A DNA stretch of 13,511 bases from Dehalococcoides mccartyi. GTDB lineage: Bacteria; Chloroflexota; Dehalococcoidia; UBA2979. Made by a program: the position numbers and the translations under genes. How positions within the stretch are numbered: position 1 is the first letter of the stretch; the number at the start of each line of letters is the position of its first letter. The DNA lies in the NCBI GenBank assembly GCA_945888895.1, contig CAMDAY010000035.1, forward strand, positions 1-13,511, given 5' to 3'. The notes under the pieces are model-generated. The model was not told where the DNA came from. It worked only from the letters and a program-made list of their open reading frames with translations, and made no database searches. Positions 1 through 5,273 of this stretch are shown in pieces.

Positions 1-1080
1 GATCTGCACCGCGTGGACGCGTGCGCGTTCGATGTCGCGGTGTTCACGAACCTGAGCAGCGACCACCTCGACTACCACAAGACGATGGAGCACTATCGCT
101 CCTCTAAGGGGCGCCTCTTCGAGATGCTCGACGAGCCGCGGCCCGAGAAGGCGAAGCGCGTGCGTCGTGCAGCCGTGGTGAACCGCGATGACCCGGCGTG
201 GAAGTACTTCGCCGCGCGCACCAAGTCCCGCGTCGTCACCTACGCCGTCGAGGACAACGAAGCCGATGTCCATGTCGAGGGGCTGATGCTCTGGCCGGAC
301 GGCGCAACGTTCGCCCTCGTCGCCGACTCAGACGACGAGTCGGTCGAGGCGAGCATCCAGCTGCCGGGCGCGTACAACGTCGCGAATGCGACGGCTGCGC
401 TCACCGTCGCTGCCGCGCTGCGCCTACCCGTCGAGGCCGCCGCCGCCGGCGTGGCCGCCTGCAAGGGCGTCCCCGGCCGCATGGAGCGCATCGAGGGCGC
501 GCCGGTCGACGTGATCGTGGACTACGCGCACACGGGCGCCGCACTGCGCAAGGCCGTCGAGGCCCTGCGCCCGGTCGTCGAGGGCCGGATCATCACGGTG
601 TTCGGCTGCGCCGGGGAGCGCGCGCGAGAGCGCCGCAGCGGTCTCGGCAGCGTCGCCGCGGAGCTCATCGACCTCTCGATCCTGACCGACGAAGACCCGC
701 GCAGCGAACCGTCCGAGGCGATCATCGACGAGATCGCGCAGGCGATGATCGCTGCGGGCGCCGTCGAGGGTGCCAGCGAGGGGCATGGCTTCGAGCGCGT
801 CGTCGACCGACGCGCCGCGATCGCGCGGGCCCTCGAGGTCGCGCATCCGGGCGACCTCGTGCTGATCGCCGGCAAGGGGCACGAATCGACGATCGAGTAC
901 GCCAACGGGCCGCAGCTGTGGGACGACCGTGCCGTCGCGCGCGAGGAGATCACGAAGCGCTTCGGGGCACCTGCTGGGAAGCCCCCGGTGCCAGTGCTCC
1001 TCGAGGATGACGAGGATGACGAGGATGACGACGACCTCGACGCGGCCGACGACCAGCTCGTCGACGACGAGGACGACTAG
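1..1080 (+). CDS. murE: MurE-type UDP-N-acetylmuramyl-tripeptide synthetase, 5'-truncated
   Basis: Cytoplasmic Mur ligase that uses ATP to add the diamino acid (third stem residue) to UDP-MurNAc-L-Ala-D-Glu for peptidoglycan. The frame is open from base 1 (D-L-H-R-V-D...), so the N-terminal domain lies outside the window; 359 codons remain, and the GTG at 13 is not a real start. Family marks: FTNLSSDHLDYH (central domain), NATAALTVAAAL, VDYAHTG, FGCAGERARERR, and C-terminal GKGHE followed by WDDRAVARE. The substrate-recognition motif that reads DNPR in meso-diaminopimelate MurE is EDPR here (bases 691-702), so the diamino acid may be lysine or ornithine; I cannot decide which. The last 27 residues (1000-1077) are 19/27 Asp/Glu, an unusual acidic tail after the normal domain end. 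MurF or another Mur ligase is less likely given GKGHE. Confidence 0.93.
   Translation, partial: DLHRVDACAFDVAVFTNLSSDHLDYHKTMEHYRSSKGRLFEMLDEPRPEKAKRVRRAAVVNRDDPAWKYFAARTKSRVVTYAVEDNEADVHVEGLMLWPDGATFALVADSDDESVEASIQLPGAYNVANATAALTVAAALRLPVEAAAAGVAACKGVPGRMERIEGAPVDVIVDYAHTGAALRKAVEALRPVVEGRIITVFGCAGERARERRSGLGSVAAELIDLSILTDEDPRSEPSEAIIDEIAQAMIAAGAVEGASEGHGFERVVDRRAAIARALEVAHPGDLVLIAGKGHESTIEYANGPQLWDDRAVAREEITKRFGAPAGKPPVPVLLEDDEDDEDDDDLDAADDQLVDDEDD
1003..1029 (+). repeat. Three tandem copies of 9-bp GAGGATGAC in the murE 3' end
   Basis: GAGGATGAC occurs three times head to tail at 1003-1011, 1012-1020 and 1021-1029, each encoding Glu-Asp-Asp. It is followed by further Asp codons. Such an in-frame microsatellite can expand or contract without disrupting the reading frame and builds part of the acidic tail. 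Confidence 0.9.
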
Positions 1081-1088
1081 CCTCCGCA

Positions 1089-1116
1089 TTGCGGTGTATT
1101 ACGGACGCGTTAGACT
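1089..1116 (+). promoter_or_regulatory. Candidate promoter for the aminotransferase gene
   Basis: TTGCGG (1089-1094), a 16-bp spacer and TAGACT (1111-1116) fit a sigma-A promoter ahead of the gene at 1171. The -10 has the TAnnnT form of the other promoters in this window. A 7-bp inverted repeat, ACGGACG (1101-1107) and CGTCCGT (1123-1129), brackets the -10 box and could be an operator. The -35 match is weak. Confidence 0.45.
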
Positions 1117-1170
1117 CGGCCACGTCCGTGACCGCGTGCTGAGAGCCGTGCGAGAGCAGAAGAGGGTGCG

Positions 1171-2529
1171 ATGACGACCATCGACGACGCGACCTACGCG
1201 CAGTACGTCCACGAGGACCTCGCGCACCTCATCCACCCGCAGTACTACGCGCCGGACCACCAGGCACCGGTGATCTTCGACCACGGCGAGGGCGTCTGGC
1301 TGACGGACGTGAAGGGGAAGCGCTACATCGACGCGCTGTCCTCGCTCTGGAACGTGGCCGTCGGCCACGGTCGAGGTGAGCTCGCGGACGCGGCAGCGGA
1401 GCAGATCCGGAAGGTCGCGTTCACCAACAACTACGTGGGCTTCTCGAACGTCCCGGCGATCCAGCTGGCGACGAAGACCGTGAGCCTCGCCTACGACAAC
1501 ATGGCCGCGCTGTTCTTCACGAACTCCGGCTCCGAGTCGAACGAGGGCGCGTTCAAGACAGCGCGCTTCTACTGGAACCTGCAGGGCCGCCCGACGAAGA
1601 CGAAGCTCATCGCCCGCGAGCGCGCCTACCACGGCGGCACGCTGGCCACGATGTCCATGACCGGCCTGCCGGTGTTCTGGAAGTACTTCGGGCCGCTGGT
1701 GGACGGCATCGTCCACACGAAGAAGCCCGACAACCTCGAGTGCGACTGCGAGCCGAACACGGACGGCGAGTGCGCGCACTGGCTGGAGGCCGCGATCCTG
1801 CGCGAGGGCCCCGACACCGTGGCGGCGTTCATCGCCGAGCCGGTGAAGGGTGCCGGCGGCGTCTGGACGCCCGCGCCCGGGTACTTCGAGCGCATCCGCG
1901 AGATCTGCGACAAGTACGAGGTGCTGTTCATCGCCGACGAGGTGATCACGGGCTTCGGCCGCACGGGCTACATGTTCGCGCTGGAGCGGTGGAATGTGCA
2001 GCCGGACATCCTCTCGATCGCGAAGGCGATCACCTCCGGCTACATCCCCATGGGCGCGTTCATCGTCTCGCACCAGATCGCCGACGCGCTGAACAACGTC
2101 CCGAGCGACGCGCGGTTCATGCACGCCTACACCAACAGCGCGCACCCGACGGCCTCGGCGGTCGGCCTGCGCAACCTGCGGATCATCGAGGAGGAGCGGC
2201 TCGTCGAGAACGCGGCGGCGATGGGGGAACGCCTCGGCGACGGGTTCCAGCAGGCGCTCGGCAAGTCCGCACACGTGACCAACCTGCGACACCTCGGCCT
2301 GATTGCCGGGCTGACGTTGGTGAAGGACGCGAGAACCGGCGAGGCCTACGCGCCCGCGGACGGCATCGGCGGGAAGGTCGCGAAGCACATGCGCGAGGAG
2401 GGCGGGGTGATCACCCGCTTCGTCGGCGACAACCTCGTCTTCGCCCCGCCACTGGTCGTGAATGCTTTCGAGATCGACCACATCGTGGAGGCGACCGCGA
2501 AGGCGATCTCGGTGGTCACCGGAGCCTGA
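1171..2529 (+). CDS. Class III PLP-dependent omega-aminotransferase
   Basis: 452-aa fold-type I aminotransferase of class III, likely moving an amino group from a diamine or omega-amino acid (putrescine, beta-alanine, taurine type) to pyruvate or a keto acid in the cytoplasm. Seen: ALSSLWNVAVGHGR near residue 55, the phosphate-binding FFTNSGSESNEGA, AYHGGT, the Asp of FIADEVITGFGRTG (D256) that holds the PLP pyridine nitrogen, and the Schiff-base lysine K285 in SIAKAITSG. The full-length ATG at 1171 has a purine-rich AGAGGG site 5 nt upstream. A Cys-rich stretch, C191-x-C193-x7-C201-x-H203, sits before the cofactor domain and could bind metal. It stands alone, with a promoter before it and another independent promoter after. 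The exact substrate cannot be read from sequence; ornithine or GABA transaminase is less likely because of the LWNV-type N-terminus. Confidence 0.9.
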   Translation: MTTIDDATYAQYVHEDLAHLIHPQYYAPDHQAPVIFDHGEGVWLTDVKGKRYIDALSSLWNVAVGHGRGELADAAAEQIRKVAFTNNYVGFSNVPAIQLATKTVSLAYDNMAALFFTNSGSESNEGAFKTARFYWNLQGRPTKTKLIARERAYHGGTLATMSMTGLPVFWKYFGPLVDGIVHTKKPDNLECDCEPNTDGECAHWLEAAILREGPDTVAAFIAEPVKGAGGVWTPAPGYFERIREICDKYEVLFIADEVITGFGRTGYMFALERWNVQPDILSIAKAITSGYIPMGAFIVSHQIADALNNVPSDARFMHAYTNSAHPTASAVGLRNLRIIEEERLVENAAAMGERLGDGFQQALGKSAHVTNLRHLGLIAGLTLVKDARTGEAYAPADGIGGKVAKHMREEGGVITRFVGDNLVFAPPLVVNAFEIDHIVEATAKAISVVTGA

Positions 2530-2573
2530 ACATAACTCGTTACAGAACCGCTAAGGCTGCTGATCGGTAGGCG

Positions 2574-2601
2574 TTGACATCCTTGCCCGACCTGCTATCG
2601 T
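2574..2601 (+). promoter_or_regulatory. Strong extended -10 promoter of a small transcription unit
   Basis: Perfect -35 TTGACA (2574-2579), 16-bp spacer, and an extended -10 TGcTATCGT (TG at 2593-2594, hexamer 2596-2601). This is the best sigma-A-type promoter in the window. The predicted start is near 2608, just before the ribosome site and small ORF. Confidence 0.8.
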
Positions 2602-2627
2602 TCTGGGCAGGAAAGGGGGTGATGCTA

Positions 2628-2696
2628 GTGTCAGATGACAGTAGTCGCCAGGTGCGGGAAAACATGGGCATCTCGTCGGAGGTGTCTGAAACCTAA
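2628..2696 (+). CDS. 22-aa small ORF of unknown function (GTG start)
   Basis: Not recognised. A near-consensus Shine-Dalgarno, AAAGGGGGT (2612-2620), precedes GTG 2628 by about 7 nt; an in-frame ATG at 2622 is too close to that site to be preferred, and would give 24 aa. The peptide begins MSDDSSRQVREN and ends in SEVSET before TAA. It is hydrophilic, acidic and Ser-rich (6 of 22), with no membrane segment or signal peptide. It lies 20 nt after the predicted transcript start and 25 nt before a strong terminator, so the whole transcript would be about 150 nt. It may be a genuine microprotein, a leader peptide, or an incidental ORF in a small regulatory RNA. The quality of the ribosome site argues for translation. 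Confidence 0.5.
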   Translation: MSDDSSRQVRENMGISSEVSET

Positions 2697-2721
2697 CCCC
2701 CGTTCCTATGGGTGACGAACT

Positions 2722-2759
2722 AGGGCGCCCCGGCCGAAGCCGGGACGCCCTTTCGCTTT
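2722..2759 (+). terminator. Intrinsic terminator of the small transcription unit
   Basis: AGGGCG (2722-2727) pairs with CGCCCT (2746-2751). After one C-A mismatch, CCCGGC (2729-2734) pairs with GCCGGG (2739-2744) around a CGAA tetraloop. The T-rich tail TTTCGCTTT (2751-2759) follows. It is the only hairpin in the window with a convincing T-tract. Confidence 0.88.
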
Positions 2760-2816
2760 CTGTGACCCTGCGCGGAAAGCCGTCGCGGTCGTGATCGTCG
2801 CCTCGTCGATGTGGCA

Positions 2817-3092
2817 GCGTGGGGCGGCCCACCCCTGCCCCTCGTGCCTCCCTGCCGGAACAGCGCGGCGCGCAAGGGCGCGGGAGGGGCAGGAAATTGA
2901 AGGGCTTCGCCCTCCAAGCATCCCCGAGCAGACCTCACCCAAACCTTCTCCTACTTGCGGGGCCCCGGCGGGGCGGGCGACGCGGCTCTAGCTCCCCGAA
3001 GCGGGGCAAGAGCGCTGATGGGGTGCAACCCCATCAGATCACATCCCTCTTCCCGCGCCGGGAAGGGGGCAGGGGGATGGGCCGCCCCACGC
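2817..3092. repeat. Inverted-repeat-bounded palindromic intergenic element (REP/MITE-like)
   Basis: A 276-bp non-coding stretch whose ends are inverted copies. GCGTGGGGCGGCCCA (2817-2831) matches the complement of 3078-3092 perfectly over 15 bp, and the match continues inward as CCCCTGCCCC with a 1-2 nt indel. Inside are further dyads: CCTGCCCCTC (2834-2843) with GAGGGGCAGG (2884-2893); a TTC-loop hairpin at 2897-2917; CCCCG/CGGGG (2994-3006) inside GCTCT/AGAGC (2985-3013); a perfect 10-bp hairpin at 3015-3037; and CCCTCTTCCCG with CGGGAAGGGGG at 3045-3069. No transposase and no obvious target-site duplication. It fills most of the 400-bp gap before birA, and the ORFs crossing it are not credible. 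Family unknown. Confidence 0.7.
3015..3037. repeat. Perfect 10-bp inverted repeat (hairpin), loop GCA
   Basis: CTGATGGGGT (3015-3024) and ACCCCATCAG (3028-3037) are perfect complements around a 3-nt loop. There is no T-tract on either side, so it is more likely part of the repeat element than a terminator. Confidence 0.85.
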
Positions 3093-3110
3093 CCCTGCAC
3101 CGTCATTCAG

Positions 3111-3139
3111 TTCCCGATCGCCGCATCCGCATCTACGAT
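3111..3139 (+). promoter_or_regulatory. Candidate birA promoter
   Basis: TTCCCG (3111-3116), a 17-bp spacer and TACGAT (3134-3139) lie just outside the repeat element and 20 bp before the birA start. The implied 5' leader of about 14 nt contains the GAGGAA ribosome site. The -35 is weak, so confidence is moderate. Confidence 0.4.
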
Positions 3140-3159
3140 GGGGCGACGAGGAACCCGCT

Positions 3160-3969
3160 ATGCCGTTCGACTTTGATCGCTACCGCGCGCTGCGCCGCTC
3201 CTCGTCGGTCGGGGCCGAGGTCGTGTACCGCGAGAGCGTCGGCTCGACGATGGACGAGGCGCGCGCGGGGGCCTCGGCGGGGATGCCGGCGGGGACCGCG
3301 TACGTGGCAGGGGAGCAGACCGCCGGCCGCGGCCGTGAGGGCCGGACGTGGATCTCCGCCGCCGAGGCGGGCCTGTACGTCACGTACCACCTGATCCCGT
3401 CGCAGCCCACGGACGCCCCGCTGCTCTCGATCGCCGGGGCGCTCGCGCTCGCGGACGCCCTCGACCTCACCTGCAAGCTCCGGGTGGACCTGAAGTGGCC
3501 GAACGACGTGCTGCACGACGGTCGGAAGCTCGCGGGCGTGCTGGCCGAGGCACGACATAACCTCGGGCGGGCCGATGTGTTCCTCGGCATCGGGGTGAAC
3601 CTGACGACCAGCCCGGCGCTCCCGTCCGGCGTGGCGATGATCGCCACCAGCGTCGCCGAGGCAGGCGCGGAGCCCCCGAGCCGCGAGGCGTTGGTCGCCG
3701 CGCTGTCCGGGGCCATCGAGCGGCGCGCGATGCAGGCGCAGGTCGACACCGACGCGATGATCGCCGACTGGCGCGCGCGCCTGACGACGCTGGGCACGCG
3801 CGTCCGGTTGCACACGCCGAGCGGGGACGTCGAGGGGCAGGCGGTGGACGTCTCGCCCTCGGGCGGGCTCGTCGTGCACCTCGACGGGGGCGGGGAGCAG
3901 TCGTTCGCCGCGGGCGACGCCATCAGCACCCGCGACGTTCCTTCGCTGGACATGCCGACGCAGGGTTAA
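3160..3969 (+). CDS. birA: Biotin--[acetyl-CoA-carboxylase] ligase, single domain
   Basis: 269-aa biotin protein ligase: it activates biotin to biotinyl-5'-AMP and transfers it to the carrier lysine of acetyl-CoA or other biotin-dependent carboxylases. Seen: SVGSTMDEAR (about 26-35), the adenylate loop GRGREGRTW (56-64), KWPNDV (112-117), KLAGVLAE (123-130), GIGVNL, and a C-terminal SH3-like region (about 215-262: GTRVRL...VEGQAVDVSPSGGLVVHL). There is no N-terminal helix-turn-helix, so this is the monofunctional class and not the E. coli-type repressor. ATG 3160 has GAGGAA 6 nt upstream. The stop is followed directly by the his promoter, so it is a single-gene unit. Nothing looks damaged. 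Confidence 0.92.
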   Translation: MPFDFDRYRALRRSSSVGAEVVYRESVGSTMDEARAGASAGMPAGTAYVAGEQTAGRGREGRTWISAAEAGLYVTYHLIPSQPTDAPLLSIAGALALADALDLTCKLRVDLKWPNDVLHDGRKLAGVLAEARHNLGRADVFLGIGVNLTTSPALPSGVAMIATSVAEAGAEPPSREALVAALSGAIERRAMQAQVDTDAMIADWRARLTTLGTRVRLHTPSGDVEGQAVDVSPSGGLVVHLDGGGEQSFAAGDAISTRDVPSLDMPTQG

Positions 3970-3979
3970 GGCAGGCTTG

Positions 3980-4008
3980 TTGATCCTGCGCCGCAGCCCC
4001 CGTAGGCT
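3980..4008 (+). promoter_or_regulatory. Histidine operon promoter
   Basis: TTGATC (3980-3985), an exact 17-bp spacer and TAGGCT (4003-4008). The predicted start at about 4014-4016 leaves only a few nucleotides before the ATG of the His-rich leader peptide at 4018. It then gives a leader of about 212 nt before hisZ. No other good promoter is seen before hisZ. Confidence 0.68.
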
Positions 4009-4017
4009 CGAAACACG

Positions 4018-4119
4018 ATGAACCGAGACGCGATCACCTCGATCCGCTCCGCGTACGCCCACCATGGCGCGCATGCTCATGTGCATGCCATGCCGTCGCG
4101 CGCGCGCCTGTCTCGGTAA
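4018..4119 (+). CDS. hisL: Histidine operon leader peptide (33 aa, His-rich)
   Basis: A short ORF, ATG 4018 to TAA 4117-4119, that reads MNRDAITSIRSAYA then HHGAHAHVH then AMPSRARLSR. Five of nine consecutive codons (4060-4086) are His: CAC, CAT, CAT, CAT, CAT. His is a rare residue, and CAT looks less used than CAC in the neighbouring genes. In known his leaders (enterobacterial hisL), a ribosome pausing at clustered His codons when charged tRNA-His is scarce changes the downstream RNA fold and lets the operon be expressed. Here the ORF starts a few nucleotides after a promoter and ends 107 nt before hisZ. There is no clear Shine-Dalgarno, so it would be translated leaderless or nearly so. 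The function is inferred from composition and position. Confidence 0.75.
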   Translation: MNRDAITSIRSAYAHHGAHAHVHAMPSRARLSR

Positions 4120-4219
4120 CGACACCTCATCCCGTCGAACCGCATGCCATGCAGGACCGCCCGTGACGGCGCAGCCGTGCCACGTCGTGCCCCTGAGTCC
4201 GTCACAGTCCGCCGAAGGA
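4060..4219 (+). promoter_or_regulatory. Putative his attenuator / alternative-hairpin leader
   Basis: GGCGCGC (4066-4072) can pair with GCGCGCC (4102-4108), enclosing a GCATGC/GCATGC hairpin (4071-4076, 4083-4088); this structure covers the His codons and would be melted by a paused ribosome. Downstream, CGTGACGGC (4162-4170) can pair with GCCGT+CACG (4174-4184, 2-nt bulge). Alternatively, GTGACGG (4163-4169) can pair with CCGTCAC (4199-4205), and the two are mutually exclusive. GCATGCCATGC is repeated at 4083-4093 and 4142-4152, giving a further way for the two regions to communicate. No T-tract follows these hairpins, so a classic intrinsic attenuator is not proven. Rho-dependent termination or control of the hisZ ribosome site (AAGGA, 4215-4219) are alternatives. 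Confidence 0.5.
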
Positions 4220-4226
4220 ACCTAGA

Positions 4227-5273
4227 ATGCCCACCGACACCCTGAACTCCACGGAGGCGAGCGCCATGCCCGATCGAGGGATGCCCGACCGAGGGCTTCG
4301 CAGCAACGGGATGCGCGACCTCGGCCCCGCCGACATGGCCCGCTTCCGCCAGATCGAGCGGACGTTCCTCGAGGCTTCGGCTGCCGCCGGCTACCGCGAG
4401 GTGCGCACGCCGACGATCGAGCCGCTGCACCTGTACACCGCTGCGGGCACGCTCTCCCCGCAGGCGTTGGATCGCGTCTACTCCTTCCTCGACTGGGACG
4501 GGTGGAGCGGCGAGCGCGTGGTGCTGCGCCCGGACGCCACCGTCGCTGTCGCGCGTTGGTACGGCGAGCAAGGCGGTCAGCAGGGTGCAGCCTCCGAGGC
4601 GCGCGTGTCGTACGTGCAGCCGGTGTACCGCTTCGCCGCCGAGGGCAACCGCGAGGTCTGGCAGTGCGGCGTGGAGCTCTTCGGCGTCAGCGCGCCGACC
4701 GCCGACACCGAGTTGCTGCTGCTCGCGAAGGACACGCTCGGGGCGATAGGGATCACGGACGTCACATGCGACCTCGCGCACGCCGGGCTGGTGCGCGCGG
4801 CCTTCGCCGCCGCCGGCCTGAACGCGACCGAGCAGTTCGAGGCGTACGACCGCATGCTCGACGGCGATGCGAGCGTGACCGCTGACCTCGTCGCGACGCA
4901 CCCGCAGGGCGCTGCCGCGCTGCGCGTGCTGTCCGAGGTGGACGGCACGTCCGTCGGCTACGTCGCGAACCTGCGCGCCGCGATGCTGCCGGTCATGCCG
5001 GAGGCCGCAGGTGCCCTGGACGAGCTCGAGGCCGCCGCGCGCGCACTCGAGGTGGCCGGGGTGCCGTTTCGGCTGCGCGCCGGCACCGCGCGGTCGTTCG
5101 AGTACTACAGCGGCCTGACGTTCCGCTTCAGCGCGGCTGGCCGTGACTGCGTGAGCGGCGGCCGCTACGACGGCCTCGCCGAGACGATCGGCGGGGTGGC
5201 CGCGCCGGGCTGCGGTTGGGCCGCGGACATCCTGGGGCTGGCCGCCATTCTCGGCGACGGGGTGCTCGGGTAA
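4227..5273 (+). CDS. hisZ: ATP phosphoribosyltransferase regulatory subunit HisZ
   Basis: 348-aa HisRS-like protein without an anticodon-binding domain, as expected for HisZ, which joins short-form HisG in a hetero-oligomer, switches on its activity and binds feedback histidine. Seen: class II synthetase core with RPDATVAVAR (101-110), motif-2-like YVQPVYRFAAEGNREVWQCGVELFG (129-153), SFEYYSG (290-296) in place of the synthetase RGLDYYT motif, and SGGRYDGL (310-317). ATG 4227 has AAGGA 7 nt upstream. The first 25 residues are a non-conserved extension with an MPDRG-MPDRG tandem duplication. The stop overlaps the hisG start (TAATG), implying coupled translation and equal amounts of the two partners. 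A true histidyl-tRNA synthetase is unlikely because of the length and operon position. Confidence 0.9.
   Translation: MPTDTLNSTEASAMPDRGMPDRGLRSNGMRDLGPADMARFRQIERTFLEASAAAGYREVRTPTIEPLHLYTAAGTLSPQALDRVYSFLDWDGWSGERVVLRPDATVAVARWYGEQGGQQGAASEARVSYVQPVYRFAAEGNREVWQCGVELFGVSAPTADTELLLLAKDTLGAIGITDVTCDLAHAGLVRAAFAAAGLNATEQFEAYDRMLDGDASVTADLVATHPQGAAALRVLSEVDGTSVGYVANLRAAMLPVMPEAAGALDELEAAARALEVAGVPFRLRAGTARSFEYYSGLTFRFSAAGRDCVSGGRYDGLAETIGGVAAPGCGWAADILGLAAILGDGVLG
4266..4295 (+). repeat. 15-bp tandem duplication in the hisZ 5' end
   Basis: ATGCCCGATCGAGGG (4266-4280) is followed by a copy with one change (GAT to GAC) at 4281-4295, giving Met-Pro-Asp-Arg-Gly twice. Each copy begins with an in-frame ATG, so the start codon could be mis-chosen here. 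The ribosome site supports ATG 4227. Confidence 0.85.

Larger units (their letters stand above)
2608..2759 (+). ncRNA. Predicted ~150-nt transcript (small RNA or small mRNA)
   Basis: Bounded by the extended -10 promoter ending at 2601 and the intrinsic terminator ending near 2759. Inside it, 2625-2644 folds as an imperfect hairpin (CTA.TGTC, loop AGAT, GACA.TAG, one G-G mismatch). AGGT (2680-2683) and ACCT (2691-2694) can pair, and GGGGGT (2615-2620) can pair at long range with ACCCCC (2695-2700, approximately). No match to the tmRNA, 6S, SRP or RNase P signatures, or to the riboswitch classes I know. It does not read through into birA unless the terminator is leaky or regulated. Confidence 0.5.

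Noticed and set aside
1099..2481. A 460-codon open frame on the minus strand opposite the aminotransferase
   Set aside because: It is a typical antisense shadow in GC-rich DNA: Arg/Val/Asp/His-rich with no family motif, while the plus strand carries intact catalytic motifs.
2608..2720. Known riboswitch or structural RNA (fluoride, S-box, SRP, 6S, tmRNA)
   Set aside because: The GGTGATG near the start recalls the fluoride motif, but the required partner segments are absent; no other class signature is seen.
2708..2791. Small ORF starting ATG 2708 and running through the terminator
   Set aside because: It would have to be translated across the terminator hairpin and has no ribosome site; the terminator is the better explanation.
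3015..3037. Intrinsic terminator
   Set aside because: Perfect hairpin, but no T-tract on either side and no gene ending just upstream.
2819..3394. A 191-codon plus-strand frame through the repeat element into birA
   Set aside because: The composition (Arg/Pro/Gly) reflects palindromic GC-rich repeats, and it overlaps birA in the wrong frame.
3970..4226. T-box riboswitch for histidine
   Set aside because: No T-box sequence (TGGnACCGCG type) or AG-bulge structure is visible; the His-codon ORF explains the leader better.
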